Shown: positions 34,944-45,019, numbered from the stretch's first letter. The stretch is DNA of 64,000 bases from JANQRA01 sp035762545 (GCA_035762545.1 DASTOM010000005.1:1-64000); one strand, 5' to 3'. Notes: generated by a model not told the origin, from the letters alone. Program-made: numbers and translations.

Positions 34944-35570
34944 TCAGTCGCGCAACAGACCCTGTCTTGCAGCTTCGCACGCCGCCCGCACGTGGCACCC
35001 CTCCAGGTGGTCGTTGACGAGACCCATGGCCTGCATGAACGCGTAGACGGTGGTCGGGCCAACGAAGGTCCAACCCCGTTTCTTGAGGTCCTTGGACAGC
35101 GCGGTCGACGTTGGTGTAGTCGAAGGAATCTCTCCCGGTGGAGTGTCGTCGGTGTCCGCCCACGACCAGAAGTAGGTAGCCAGGGACCCGTGCTCGTTCA
35201 CGACCTCGAGGGCACGTCCCGCATTGTTGATGGTCGATCGGATCTTGCCCTGATGACGCACGATGCCGGCGTCGTTTAGCAGCCTCAGGACGTCCTGGTC
35301 GTCGTATCGGGTTACCACGTCGGGATCGAAGTCGTCGAACGCGGCCCGGAAATTGTCACGTTTTCGGAGGATCGTCAGCCACGACAGACCAGCCTGGAAG
35401 CCCTCGAGACAGATCTTCTCGAACAGACGGTGGTCGTCGGTAGTCGGCCGGCCCCACTCGTCGTCGTGATAGAGGCGGTAGATCTCCGGCTCAGCCCCCC
35501 ACCAGCAGCGAGGAAAACCGTCGTCTCCAACCGTCAGAGTGTGTATTGGGCCACCATCGTCGGGCAACAT
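34944..35570 (-). CDS. tag: DNA-3-methyladenine glycosylase I
   Basis: The 208-residue repair enzyme excises 3-methyladenine. Signatures include CWWGAEPEIYRLYHDDEWG at the N-terminus, EGFQAGLSWLTILRKR, a helical core, GWTFVGPTTVYAFMQAMG, and a zinc-type end with GLVNDHLEGCHVR. The ATG at 35570 removes a long, non-conserved upstream extension. Twenty bases separate it from the divergent lhgO. The 103 bases between it and the ligase gene at 34841-34943 show no feature. Confidence 0.92.
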   Translation of the reverse strand: MLPDDGGPIHTLTVGDDGFPRCWWGAEPEIYRLYHDDEWGRPTTDDHRLFEKICLEGFQAGLSWLTILRKRDNFRAAFDDFDPDVVTRYDDQDVLRLLNDAGIVRHQGKIRSTINNAGRALEVVNEHGSLATYFWSWADTDDTPPGEIPSTTPTSTALSKDLKKRGWTFVGPTTVYAFMQAMGLVNDHLEGCHVRAACEAARQGLLRD

Positions 35571-35590
35571 AACCCCTCGATGAGGTTCAT

Positions 35591-36802
35591 ATGACAGCAA
35601 GGTCTCGTGACAGCCTGCCGATGGGGGTAGTGGGGGGAGGGATCCTCGGATTGGCGATCGGACGCGAGTTGACCCGTCGGTTCGCGGGGACGGAGGTCGT
35701 GATCTTCGAGAAGGAGCAGGAGCTGGCCACCCACCAGACCGGACACAACTCGGGGGTGGTCCACGCAGGGATCTATTACAAGCCCGGGTCGCTGAAGGCG
35801 AATCTCTGCACCCGCGGTCGAGAGATTCTTCGTGAGTACTGCTTCGAGAAAGGTCTCCCCTACGAGGAGTGCGGCAAGCTGGTCGTTGCCGTCGAGGAAG
35901 CCGAAATAGGGCGTCTCGACCGTCTCGAGGAGACCGCGACCCAGAACCAGGTACCCGGTCTGCGACGTGTCGATCGGACCGGGATCGTCGAGATCGAGCC
36001 ACATGCCACCGGACTCGCTGCGCTGCACTCTCCAGCCACCGCGATCACCGATTTCGTGGCAATCGCGAATTCCTATGCCGCCGATATCGAGAGCGCCGGA
36101 GGTCAGATCCTCACCTCGGCCGAAGTGGTGGGGATCGAGCGGAGAACCGATCGGATCGTGGTGCGAACGGCGACGTCCTCACACGAGGTGGCTCGTCTCG
36201 TGATCTGCGCCGGGCTCCATTCGGATCGGGTGGCTCAGCCGGTCGATGGCCATGACGAACCGAGGATCGTGCCGTTCCGCGGCGAGTACATGAAGGTCGT
36301 CGACTCGAAACGTGACCTGGTTCGCGGGCTGATCTACCCGGTTCCCGATCCCCGGTACCCGTTTCTCGGAGTCCACTTCACAACGATGGTCTCCGGTGAC
36401 CTCGAGGTAGGGCCCAACGCAGTGCTCGCCCTGAAACGGGAGGGCTATTCACGCCGGGGTATGAGCTTCACCGACGTGCGAGACACCCTGACGTTCCCGG
36501 GCTTTTGGCGTATGGCGGGTGCCAACTGGCGGGCCGGGGTCGAAGAGGTGTGGGGGTCGATCTCGAAGAGGGCCTACATGAGGAAGGCGAGTCGATATGT
36601 CCCGGCGATCGGCCCTGACGATGTGGTCAGGGCGCGGGTCGGTGTGAGGGCCCAGGCCCTGGACCGGGATGGATCACTCGTCGACGATTTTCGCATCAAT
36701 GACAACGATGGCGTGGTCAGTGTCCGGAACGCGCCATCGCCGGCGGCGACGTCCAGTCTCGCCATCGCCGAGTATGTCGTCGACAGGATGAAGGCCCTCT
36801 AG
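35591..36802 (+). CDS. lhgO: L-2-hydroxyglutarate oxidase
   Basis: The 403-residue FAD enzyme of the DAO family has the dinucleotide motif VVGGGILGLAIGRELTRR near residue 13, HQTGHNSGVVHAGIYYKPGS, RGEYM and PFLGVHFT. All are typical of LhgO/YgaF. It oxidises L-2-hydroxyglutarate to 2-oxoglutarate and passes electrons to the membrane quinone pool. GAGG stands a few bases before the ATG. Its end overlaps the convergent LLM gene by four bases. Confidence 0.9.
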   Translation: MTARSRDSLPMGVVGGGILGLAIGRELTRRFAGTEVVIFEKEQELATHQTGHNSGVVHAGIYYKPGSLKANLCTRGREILREYCFEKGLPYEECGKLVVAVEEAEIGRLDRLEETATQNQVPGLRRVDRTGIVEIEPHATGLAALHSPATAITDFVAIANSYAADIESAGGQILTSAEVVGIERRTDRIVVRTATSSHEVARLVICAGLHSDRVAQPVDGHDEPRIVPFRGEYMKVVDSKRDLVRGLIYPVPDPRYPFLGVHFTTMVSGDLEVGPNAVLALKREGYSRRGMSFTDVRDTLTFPGFWRMAGANWRAGVEEVWGSISKRAYMRKASRYVPAIGPDDVVRARVGVRAQALDRDGSLVDDFRINDNDGVVSVRNAPSPAATSSLAIAEYVVDRMKAL

Positions 36803-37782
36803 GCGAAAGCCGGCATCACCTCACGAGCAAACAGCTCGACACTGCTCCGGTCATATGCGATGTCGGCGAACTGCACGATGGCGTATCCGAGCCCGGCACT
36901 TTCGAAATCCTTCAGCTCGGCCACGATCTGCTCCGGAGTTCCCGAGGTGGAATCGAACATCTTGGCGAACCGGTCGGCTGCCGGTTCGGGGACGTACTGG
37001 GCGAGGTGGCGGTGTAGCCAGGCCTTCTTCTCGTTCACCGCATCGTCGGTCTCCGCGCAGAGGATGTTGAAGTTGGCCGACCGGATGATCCCGTCGAAGT
37101 CCGTCCCCACGTCGGCGCAGTGGCCCCTGAGTATCTCCGACTTGTTCTTGAACAAGTCGAGGTTGTCTCCGCCGAAGTTCGTGTACTGGGCGTAGCGGGC
37201 CGCGATGTTGAGGGTGACCTTCTCACCACCGCCGGCGATCCAGAGTGGGATGTGGGGCTTCTGGAGACCTTTGGGCTGGTTTATCGCACCCTTCAGCGTG
37301 TAGTACTCGCCCTCGTAGTCGACGACGTCTTCGGTCCACATCGCCCGCATGATCTCGACGCCCTCGCGAAGCATCCCGAGACGACCTCCCGGCGACTTGA
37401 ACTCGTAGCCGTAGCCATCGTGCTCGTGCTCATACCAACCTGCACCGATGCCCATCTCGAGGCGTCCTCCCGAGATGACATCGATTGACGAGGCGACCTT
37501 CGCCAGATAGGACGGTGGCCGGTAGGTGTTGCAGGTGCACATCTGACCGAGCCTGATGTTCTCGGTGGTGGCAGCGAGGGCGGCCATGAGCGTCCATGCC
37601 TCGTAGGTGACCTCCTGGGTCGGTTCGGGCACCGTGTGAAAGTGGTCATAGACCCATGCCGAGGCGAAGCCGAGGGACTCGAGGTCGTTGGCGATGCCGA
37701 GCATCGTCGACCAATGATCTTCGAGCGGGATGCCGGAGAGGGTGATCCTCCAGCCTTGCGGTACAAAAGCTCCAAACTGCAT
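36799..37782 (-). CDS. LLM-class F420-dependent oxidoreductase
   Basis: The 327-residue luciferase-like TIM barrel has FASAWVYDHFHTVP, GQMCTCNTYRPPSYLAKV and MGIGAGWYEHEHDGYGYEF, and resembles the shorter enzyme at 33 kb. Both are probably paralogues using reduced F420. A TAGGGT hexamer (37789-37794 on the plus strand) ends six bases before its ATG. The substrate is unknown. Confidence 0.87.
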   Translation of the reverse strand: MQFGAFVPQGWRITLSGIPLEDHWSTMLGIANDLESLGFASAWVYDHFHTVPEPTQEVTYEAWTLMAALAATTENIRLGQMCTCNTYRPPSYLAKVASSIDVISGGRLEMGIGAGWYEHEHDGYGYEFKSPGGRLGMLREGVEIMRAMWTEDVVDYEGEYYTLKGAINQPKGLQKPHIPLWIAGGGEKVTLNIAARYAQYTNFGGDNLDLFKNKSEILRGHCADVGTDFDGIIRSANFNILCAETDDAVNEKKAWLHRHLAQYVPEPAADRFAKMFDSTSGTPEQIVAELKDFESAGLGYAIVQFADIAYDRSSVELFAREVMPAFA

Positions 37783-37831
37783 GAGGCGACCCTAGCTCCG
37801 GCCATTTACCCCTCGTTAGCGGGGGAATTCC

Positions 37832-37837
37832 TACCTT
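37832..37837 (+). promoter_or_regulatory. Leaderless-type -10 box that moves the start to GTG 37845
   Basis: TACCTT ends seven bases before a GTG at 37845. The longer frame starting with TTG at 37836 would overlap this box. The hexamer therefore supports the shorter product. Confidence 0.5.
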
Positions 37838-37844
37838 GATCCAA

Positions 37845-39377
37845 GTGAAGTCGACCCGTATCCGTGACGCACTCTCCGGTGCCCTCGCCGCAGCGCTGGC
37901 TCTCGGTATTTCCGAGCTGATTGCCGGACTGATTCCAAGCGCCCCCTCGCTCGTCGAAGGTCTCGGCACCTGGGTCATCGACAACGTTCCCCCCGCGGTG
38001 AAAGAGTGGGCGATCTCCATCTTCGGCACGGCGGACAAGCTGGTTCTGCTGATCAGCATCTCTGTGGTCACGATCGTCATCGGTGCTGTCGTCGGTGTCG
38101 TGGCCCGGTCCCGATTCTGGATCGCAGCTTTGGTCTTCAGCGGATTCGGTGTGTTCGCCGTACTGGCTGCGATGCGTGACCCGCAGGTCGACGTCGTCGG
38201 CGCTGTGGTCCCGGCCGTTGTCGCCGTGATCGTGGGTCTGGCCACTCTGCGCATGCTGTACAGCCTGTCCGAGGAGCCCGTGGAGTCCGACACGTCGAAG
38301 CGCAGGTTCATCGTGGGCGCCGGAGCGGTCCTGGGCGTGGCCGCGCTATCGGCAGGGTTCGGGCGGATGCTCGTCGAGAGTGCGAAACGAGCCGTCGCCG
38401 GACGCTCGGAGGTCATCCTGCCCACCGCCGCCGAGATGCTCCCCCCTGTGCCCGCCGCGGCGAGTTTCGACGTGGCCGGGATAACTCCGATCATCGTGCC
38501 GAATGCGGATTTCTACCGCATCGACACCGCACTCTCGATACCCCGTATCGACCTCCAGGAATGGACACTGAGTGTCACCGGAATGGTCGACCGTCCGTAC
38601 ACGATCGGATACGCGGAATTGCTCGACATGCGAATGGTGGAGCGGGACGTGACACTTTCGTGCGTCTCGAACCGGGTCGGGGGCGGCCTGGTAGGGAACG
38701 CCCGCTGGCAGGGAGTCCCCCTCAAGGAGATCCTCGATCGGGCCGGTGTCACCGAGGGCGCAGAGCAACTCGTCGGACGCTCGGTGGACGAATTCACGGT
38801 CGGGTTCCCGGTGGAAGCGGTTTACGACGGCCGCGAGGCGCTGGTGGCGGTGGCCATGAACGACGAGCCACTGCCCTTCGAGCACGGTTTCCCGGCGCGT
38901 CTGGTCGTCGCCGGGCTCTACGGCTACGTCTCGGCGACGAAGTGGCTGTCCCAGATCGAACTCACGACCTGGGACGGATTCGACGCCTATTGGGTGCCGA
39001 GAGGGTGGGCCAAGGAGGCCCCAATCAAGACCCAATCCCGTATCGACACACCCACGGCATCGGACGAGATCTACCCCGGAGCCAACGTCGTCGCCGGAGT
39101 CGCCTGGGCGCCGAATCGTGGAATCTCCCGTGTCGAGGTCCAACTCGGCGAGGACGCCGAATGGGTGGAAGCCGACCTGTCGGCACCGCTGTCCGAGGAC
39201 TCGTGGGTGCAGTGGAAAGTGGACTGGGACATCCCCGAGCCCGGCCCGTATGTCGTCACGTGTCGGGCTACCGACGGCGACGGTGTCACCCAGACCGGTG
39301 AGATCGCGCCACCCGCGCCCGATGGCGCCACCGGCTGGCACAGCGCCCGACTCATCGTGGCCGACCGGGAGGCCTGA
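37845..39377 (+). CDS. Membrane-anchored sulfite-oxidase-family molybdopterin protein
   Basis: The 510-residue protein has about four membrane helices in its first 140 residues. A Lys-Arg-Arg hydrophobic stretch (near 151) follows, reminiscent of a Tat signal. Then comes the SUOX molybdopterin domain with the molybdenum-ligand Cys273 in TLSCVSN, GNARWQGVPL and GYVSATKWL. A C-terminal Mo-co dimerisation domain (GVAWAPNRGISRVEV onward) completes it. It probably oxidises or reduces a sulfur or similar oxo-compound at the outer face of the membrane. The substrate cannot be inferred. Confidence 0.85.
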   Translation: MKSTRIRDALSGALAAALALGISELIAGLIPSAPSLVEGLGTWVIDNVPPAVKEWAISIFGTADKLVLLISISVVTIVIGAVVGVVARSRFWIAALVFSGFGVFAVLAAMRDPQVDVVGAVVPAVVAVIVGLATLRMLYSLSEEPVESDTSKRRFIVGAGAVLGVAALSAGFGRMLVESAKRAVAGRSEVILPTAAEMLPPVPAAASFDVAGITPIIVPNADFYRIDTALSIPRIDLQEWTLSVTGMVDRPYTIGYAELLDMRMVERDVTLSCVSNRVGGGLVGNARWQGVPLKEILDRAGVTEGAEQLVGRSVDEFTVGFPVEAVYDGREALVAVAMNDEPLPFEHGFPARLVVAGLYGYVSATKWLSQIELTTWDGFDAYWVPRGWAKEAPIKTQSRIDTPTASDEIYPGANVVAGVAWAPNRGISRVEVQLGEDAEWVEADLSAPLSEDSWVQWKVDWDIPEPGPYVVTCRATDGDGVTQTGEIAPPAPDGATGWHSARLIVADREA

Positions 39378-39380
39378 GAC

Positions 39381-40340
39381 TCAGTCGGACTGGTCGACGG
39401 CCGAGATAGCCCAGGCAAGACCCGCATCGGGGTCCTCGCTGGCGAGCCGCAATTCCCATCCGGTCCCGGGTGACCCGTCATCGAACCAGTTGAAACGGAG
39501 ACGCCCGACCGCGGCTCCGATCTCGTCGGCGTCGGGCGGCCAGTCCAGATCGGCGAGGGCGGCTATGGCGTACCAGGCACCGAACCGCCCGGCCGCGGAG
39601 CCCCGACGTCGGCCGTGGGCACCACCCGAGCTGCCGGCCCATCCCATCCACGCCAGCGCCTCGGCGCCGCTCATCGGCGCCATCCGGGCAGTAGACAGCC
39701 CCAATGCGCGCACGGCTGCGCCGGCGTCACCTTCGACCGTCGCCACCACTGCGCGCCCGTTCGACTCGGTCACCCAGGGCTGAACCAGATCGGAGAGGGC
39801 ACCCTCGGAATGCGGGTCTTCGATCGTTGTCGCCTTCTCCGGGAGGTCGACAGGCGACGCTCCCGGAATCGGAGGCGACGGGGCATCGATCTTGTCTGCC
39901 TTGTAGGTCGCCACCGGGTAGCTCGGCTCCCATTCGAGGAGGCGGCCCGGCAACTCGAAGGACACACCGACCTCGTCTCCCCTGATCACTCTCTCCGCGG
40001 CAACGACCCCGCGCCAGGGACCGTCGTCGAGATGGGGCTCGAGCTCGTTCCAGGTCTTGGTGGAGGCGGCCACTTCGGGAAGAGGGCCGAGGGCGAAACG
40101 GGCCACCCCTTCGCTGACGGCGGCGCCGGCCCATTTTCCGGGAGCCTCGAGAGCGAGGCGGTAGCGGATGTGCTCCTCGACTCCCCAGAGCTGCTTGCCC
40201 CGGCCGACCGCTTCGCGGCATCGGAGCTTGAGCTCGACCAGGTCGTCCCACTGGTGGTTCTCGCAGAGACCGTCGATCACTCTGATCAGCTCGTCGGTGT
40301 TCGAGGTCTCGATGGCCTCCCCAGCTCTTGGGCTGATCAT
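39381..40340 (-). CDS. Conserved-looking protein of unknown function (319 aa)
   Basis: The 319-residue cytoplasmic protein has no signal peptide or membrane helix. The N-terminal about 75 residues are helical and charged (IRVIDGLCENHQWDDLVELK). The middle is a beta-rich region, and the C-terminal part has repeated Trp and acidic residues (ADLDWPPDADE, LRFNWFDDG). I do not recognise it. The ATG overlaps the sulfurtransferase stop (ATGA), so it is translated together with that enzyme. The long upstream frame is the shadow of the neighbouring gene. Confidence 0.7.
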   Translation of the reverse strand: MISPRAGEAIETSNTDELIRVIDGLCENHQWDDLVELKLRCREAVGRGKQLWGVEEHIRYRLALEAPGKWAGAAVSEGVARFALGPLPEVAASTKTWNELEPHLDDGPWRGVVAAERVIRGDEVGVSFELPGRLLEWEPSYPVATYKADKIDAPSPPIPGASPVDLPEKATTIEDPHSEGALSDLVQPWVTESNGRAVVATVEGDAGAAVRALGLSTARMAPMSGAEALAWMGWAGSSGGAHGRRRGSAAGRFGAWYAIAALADLDWPPDADEIGAAVGRLRFNWFDDGSPGTGWELRLASEDPDAGLAWAISAVDQSD

Positions 40341-41131
40341 CCCGTTTCCACCGGGAAGTCCCGTCGCGACCACTCTGAGTACGAGCCCACGTACACGTCG
40401 GGCATCGGTCGCCCGGCTACGACCATGGCCAGGGCGTTGTGACAGGCGGTCACGCCGCTCCCACAGGAGACGACCGCGCCGTCGGGGACGGCCCGGTAGA
40501 GGGCCTCGAGGCGGTCCGGGTCGAGAAAGCGGCCGTTGCCATCCAGATTCTTCGCAGTCGGCACATTGATCGCTCCGGGGATGTGGCCTGGCTTGGGATC
40601 CACGGGTTCGTAGTCCCCGCGGTATCGCTCCGGCGCACGGGCGTCGACCACCAGGCGCTCGCTGAGACCGTCGTAGCCAGCCACTCCAGCGAACCGGAGC
40701 GGATCCGGATACTCCGTCGCCGCCACAGTGACGTCGCCAACCTCGAGCGGTCCTTCTTCTGCTACCCAGGCCTCGAGGCCTCCATCGAGCAGCTGAACCC
40801 TTTCGTGGCCGATCGCACGGAGCATCCACCACAGACGCGCAGCGATCGTCCCTGAGGTGTCGTCGTAGACGACCACGTGAGTCTCGGGTGCGATACCCAA
40901 CCTGGTGAGAGTGACGGCGAAGTCAGCTGGGTTGGGGAGGGGATGACGACCGTCGAGTCCCGGTGGTGCCGAAAGGTCCCGGTCGAGGTCGACGAATACG
41001 GCACCGGGGATGTGCCCGGCCTCATAGGTAGACCGCCCCTTGTTGGGGTCGGTCAGATCCCAACGCAGATCGCAGAGTCGGGGCGGTGGCGCGGCGCGCA
41101 TCAACTCCAGCGGACTGATCAAGGGGTGCAC
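40337..41131 (-). CDS. sseA: 3-mercaptopyruvate/thiosulfate sulfurtransferase
   Basis: The 264-residue protein has tandem rhodanese domains. The N-terminal one is non-catalytic (ARLCDLRWDL-like start; GHIPGAVFVDLD). The C-terminal one has the active loop CGSGVTA, which in SseA-type enzymes favours 3-mercaptopyruvate over thiosulfate. It moves sulfane sulfur to acceptors. It sits in the middle of a three-gene operon with two unknown proteins and faces the sulfite-oxidase-like gene. The GTG at 41131 lies seven bases after the upstream stop, with GAGGAG ahead of it. Confidence 0.88.
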   Translation of the reverse strand: MHPLISPLELMRAAPPPRLCDLRWDLTDPNKGRSTYEAGHIPGAVFVDLDRDLSAPPGLDGRHPLPNPADFAVTLTRLGIAPETHVVVYDDTSGTIAARLWWMLRAIGHERVQLLDGGLEAWVAEEGPLEVGDVTVAATEYPDPLRFAGVAGYDGLSERLVVDARAPERYRGDYEPVDPKPGHIPGAINVPTAKNLDGNGRFLDPDRLEALYRAVPDGAVVSCGSGVTACHNALAMVVAGRPMPDVYVGSYSEWSRRDFPVETG

Positions 41132-41138
41132 GATCCGG

Positions 41139-41498
41139 CTACTCCTCTTCGGAGCTGTCGGGCTTGGTGGGCTTCCACATCTCGTTTTCTCGGAGCTCGC
41201 TCCCGAGCTCCGCGATCGTGTTCCCGACCGCGGTTGCGAAAGCACTGCCGGCGTCTTTGAGCCGCTGACGGACTTCTGGATCCTGCAAGGCGGCCGAGAC
41301 CGACCCTGCCACCTGATTCCACGCGCTGGCAAGTGTCCCGAAGGCGTCTTTGATCTCCTCTTCCGATGGACCCTCATCCGAGGCGGCCTTCCGGTAGGTG
41401 TCCTTCAGTTGGTCGCCGAGCTCGCTGAACTCCTCGTGAAACGTCGTCCACGGATCGCGCCGCGGTTCTGACGTAGGATCGTTCTCGTGCGTCTCCAC
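41139..41498 (-). CDS. Small helical protein of unknown function (119 aa)
   Basis: The 119-residue charged protein is almost entirely amphipathic helix, starting DPWTTFHEEFSELGDQLKDT. Ala/Asn-rich helices (LASAWNQVAGSVSAALQD) and an acidic tail (KPDSSEEE) follow. It resembles small actinobacterial membrane-surface or polymer-associated helical proteins. The only plausible start is GTG 41498, because the frame upstream is the shadow of the opposite gene. Its start lies 11 bases inside the divergent exonuclease gene. Confidence 0.65.
   Translation of the reverse strand: METHENDPTSEPRRDPWTTFHEEFSELGDQLKDTYRKAASDEGPSEEEIKDAFGTLASAWNQVAGSVSAALQDPEVRQRLKDAGSAFATAVGNTIAELGSELRENEMWKPTKPDSSEEE
41474..41479 (+). 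promoter_or_regulatory. Leaderless-type -10 box of the exonuclease-like gene
   Basis: TAGGAT ends seven bases before the GTG at 41487. No Shine-Dalgarno sequence is present. The box lies inside the coding region of the oppositely oriented 119-residue gene. Confidence 0.5.
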
Positions 41499-42359
41499 CT
41501 CCTCGATGGTACTTACGAGTTGTTCCGCGCTCACTATGGGCGCAAGGACACGGTCCTGGCCCCGGATGGCAACGACATCCGGGCCACCCTCGGGATACTG
41601 GAGTCGACCCTCGCACTTCTCCGTGAGCCGGGCGTCACCCATCTCGCCGCGAGTTTCGACACCGTGATCGAGTCGTTCCGCAATGACATGTTCCTGGGCT
41701 ACAAGTCGTCGGCGGGTATGGAGGAGGAGTTGCTGCGTCAGTTCCCGTTCGCCGAGGACGCACTGGAGGCCATCGGGGTCGTGGTGTGGCGCAACCTCGA
41801 GTTCGAAGCCGACGATGCGATGGCTGCCGCTGCCATCAAGTGGGTCGACGAGGTGGAGCAGGTCGTGATCTGCACGCCGGACAAGGACATGTGCCAGATC
41901 GTGGTCGGCGACCGCATCGTCACGTACAACAGGCGGGAGCAGAGAATCGTCGACGAGGACGGTGTGGTCGAGAAATTCGGCGTCCACCCCGAGTCGATCC
42001 CCGACTACCTGGCCCTCGTCGGTGACACCGCGGACGGCGTACCGGGGCTCCCCGGTTGGGGTGCCAAGTCGAGCTCCGCCGTTCTCGCCAAGTTCCCCCG
42101 TCTCGAGTTGATCCCGAAGAGCTCTGAAGACTGGGGGCTCGAGGTGCGTAGCGCCGCCAAGCTGGCGGCGACGCTCGCCCAGTATCAAGACGAGGTCTAT
42201 CTCTATCGCGAGCTGACCACCCTGCGTCTCGACGTGCCAATCTCCGAGGAACTGAGCGACCTGGAGTGGCGGGGCGTCCCCGAAGAGCGATTCCGTGCCT
42301 TCTGCGCCACGATGGGCTTCGACGCCGACGCCATCAACGTCCACCGCTGGGCCGACTGA
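41487..42359 (+). CDS. 5'-3' exonuclease / FEN-like protein
   Basis: The 290-residue protein resembles the 5'-3' exonuclease domain of DNA polymerase I. Family segments are HLLDGTYELFRAHYG, FDTVIESFRNDMFLGYKSS, EADDAMAAAA (metal-binding acidic residues), CTPDKDMCQIV and GDTADGVPGLPGWGAKSS (helix-hairpin-helix with metal ligands). It would process RNA or DNA flaps. A stand-alone form without the polymerase domain is common in bacteria alongside PolA. The GTG start is based on the upstream hexamer. Confidence 0.88.
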   Translation: MRLHLLDGTYELFRAHYGRKDTVLAPDGNDIRATLGILESTLALLREPGVTHLAASFDTVIESFRNDMFLGYKSSAGMEEELLRQFPFAEDALEAIGVVVWRNLEFEADDAMAAAAIKWVDEVEQVVICTPDKDMCQIVVGDRIVTYNRREQRIVDEDGVVEKFGVHPESIPDYLALVGDTADGVPGLPGWGAKSSSAVLAKFPRLELIPKSSEDWGLEVRSAAKLAATLAQYQDEVYLYRELTTLRLDVPISEELSDLEWRGVPEERFRAFCATMGFDADAINVHRWAD

Positions 42360-42386
42360 ACCCGCCCGCAGGATTCAGGGGAACCC

Positions 42387-42557
42387 TCAGTCCGGGTCTT
42401 CGTCCTCCCAGACCAGGTCGTGGCGGTGGTTGCAGTCGACGCAGATGTAGGCCAACGGGTATCCGGCGTCGAGGTCTTCGTCCTCTGGGAGAAAGCTGGC
42501 CAGGTGAGCGACACCCCCGCACTCGACACATGTGATGGTGGTGGGAGGACTGCTCAA
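42387..42557 (-). CDS. Small zinc-ribbon protein (56 aa)
   Basis: This 56-residue gene starts at a TTG overlapping the nhaA stop. GGAG is five bases upstream, which supports the start. Two CxxC pairs, CVEC near residue 10 and CVDC near 39, are separated by an acidic loop (PEDEDLD). A His-rich stretch (NHRHD) and an acidic tail follow. This is a typical two-knuckle zinc ribbon. Its role is unknown; coupling to nhaA suggests co-expression. It is short and could easily be missed. Confidence 0.7.
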   Translation of the reverse strand: MSSPPTTITCVECGGVAHLASFLPEDEDLDAGYPLAYICVDCNHRHDLVWEDEDPD

Positions 42558-43900
42558 AGCTCGCTCCGGGGTTTGGCCCGACTCAGGATGATCGAGCCGA
42601 TGATGCCGGCGACAATAGAGCCGCTGAAGATGCCCACCTTCGCCAGGTTGGTGAACTCAGGCTCCTCGAAAGCCAGCCCGGCAACGAAGAGAGCCACCGT
42701 GAACCCGATGCCGGCGATTGCTGCCAGGCCGACGACATGGCCCCACGAGGTGCCGGGTGGGAGACGGCCCAGGCCGAGTCTGACGGCACCGAACGCGGCG
42801 GCCGATATGCCGACGATCTTGCCGATAACCAGGCCACCGGCAACCCCGAGTGCGATGTTGGAAGTCAGCGCCGCACCGATGTCGACTCCCCGGAAGTCCA
42901 CCCCGGCATTGGCGAGGGCAAACAGCGGCACGATCACGAAGCTCGACCATCGGACCAGCTTGTATTCCATTCGGGTGAGCGGAGACACCGACTCGCTGGC
43001 AATGTCGGACAGGAGGAGAGCTTCGTGATCGGCGTGCTCTTGGGCGTGTAGATCGGTGATGTCGTCGGGGTCGAACTGGTCGAGGATCGCCCGGGCACGT
43101 TCGTCGAACTCCCTCGGCCCGTAATACGGATAGGCGGGGGTCAGGAACCCGAGTGCGACGCCGGCGATCGTGGCGTGCACTCCCGACTCCAATGTGAAAT
43201 ACCAGATGAGGAAGGCAGCCGGCACGTAGAACCACATCGCGCGGACGTGGATCTTCGATGCGATCCAGACCGCGATGAGACCCGCCACCGCCGCAGCGAG
43301 GTAGGCGGCGTTCAATTCCGATGTGTAGAAGATGGCTATTACCGCGATCGCCCCGATGTCGTCGGCGATGGCGACGGCGAGCAGGAACAGCTTGGCCCCG
43401 GCCGGAACTCGCGACCCGAGCAGGGCGACGATTCCGACTGCGAATGCGATGTCCGTCGCCATCGGTATCCCCCAGCCGTGCCCGGCTGCGGTGCCGGCGT
43501 TGAAGACGAGGTAGATCAGTGCTGGTACGACCATTCCCCCGAGCGCCGCAAGCACCGGAAGGGCGGCGGCCTTCGGATCGCGCAGATCCCCGAGCACCAA
43601 CTCACGTTTGATCTCGAGTCCGACGACGAAGAAGAACACGGCCATCAGCCCGTCGTTGATCAGGTGAAGAACCGACTCGTCGAACTGAAAGCTCCCGAAC
43701 TCGATAGTCAGGTGCTGTTCGAGCAGCGAGAAGTAGCTATCGGCCCAGCCGCTGTTGGCCCAGACCATCGCCACGATCGCCGCGATCAGGAGGACGATTC
43801 CCGATGAGGCCTCGATCTGGCTGAAACGAACGAACGGGCTGATGAAAGTCTTGGGGACGAACCTCTCCGAGGACACCCACGTCCGATGTCTTGAGTCCAT
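42554..43900 (-). CDS. nhaA: Na+/H+ antiporter NhaA
   Basis: The 448-residue antiporter has about 12 membrane helices. The conserved region MATDIAFAVGIVALLG and the ion-binding aspartate pair in IADDIGAIAVIAIFY match NhaA, as does FFFVVGLEIKRELVLGDL. It expels Na+ in exchange for protons. It lies three bases downstream of fba and is coupled to the zinc-ribbon gene behind it. A marine or saline habitat would fit but is not shown. Confidence 0.94.
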   Translation of the reverse strand: MDSRHRTWVSSERFVPKTFISPFVRFSQIEASSGIVLLIAAIVAMVWANSGWADSYFSLLEQHLTIEFGSFQFDESVLHLINDGLMAVFFFVVGLEIKRELVLGDLRDPKAAALPVLAALGGMVVPALIYLVFNAGTAAGHGWGIPMATDIAFAVGIVALLGSRVPAGAKLFLLAVAIADDIGAIAVIAIFYTSELNAAYLAAAVAGLIAVWIASKIHVRAMWFYVPAAFLIWYFTLESGVHATIAGVALGFLTPAYPYYGPREFDERARAILDQFDPDDITDLHAQEHADHEALLLSDIASESVSPLTRMEYKLVRWSSFVIVPLFALANAGVDFRGVDIGAALTSNIALGVAGGLVIGKIVGISAAAFGAVRLGLGRLPPGTSWGHVVGLAAIAGIGFTVALFVAGLAFEEPEFTNLAKVGIFSGSIVAGIIGSIILSRAKPRSEL

Positions 43901-43903
43901 GAG

Positions 43904-44932
<1,029 letters not shown>

Positions 44933-45007
44933 GCGAGCTCCCTGTGCTTGCTTGTCGTGAAGGTAGTCGCTCCCGTTTGCCGACTCGCCGTCGGCAAACC
45001 CGGCCGA

Positions 45008-45013
45008 TACCTT
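45008..45013 (+). promoter_or_regulatory. Leaderless-type -10 box of the DUF454 gene
   Basis: TACCTT ends six bases before a GTG at 45020, which is immediately followed by an ATG at 45023. The spacing favours GTG as the first codon. Confidence 0.45.
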
Positions 45014-45019
45014 CGCATC

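Noticed and set aside
37836..37844. TTG 37836 as start of the sulfite-oxidase-like gene
   Set aside because: It lies on the TACCTT box; GTG 37845 has the correct spacing for a leaderless start.
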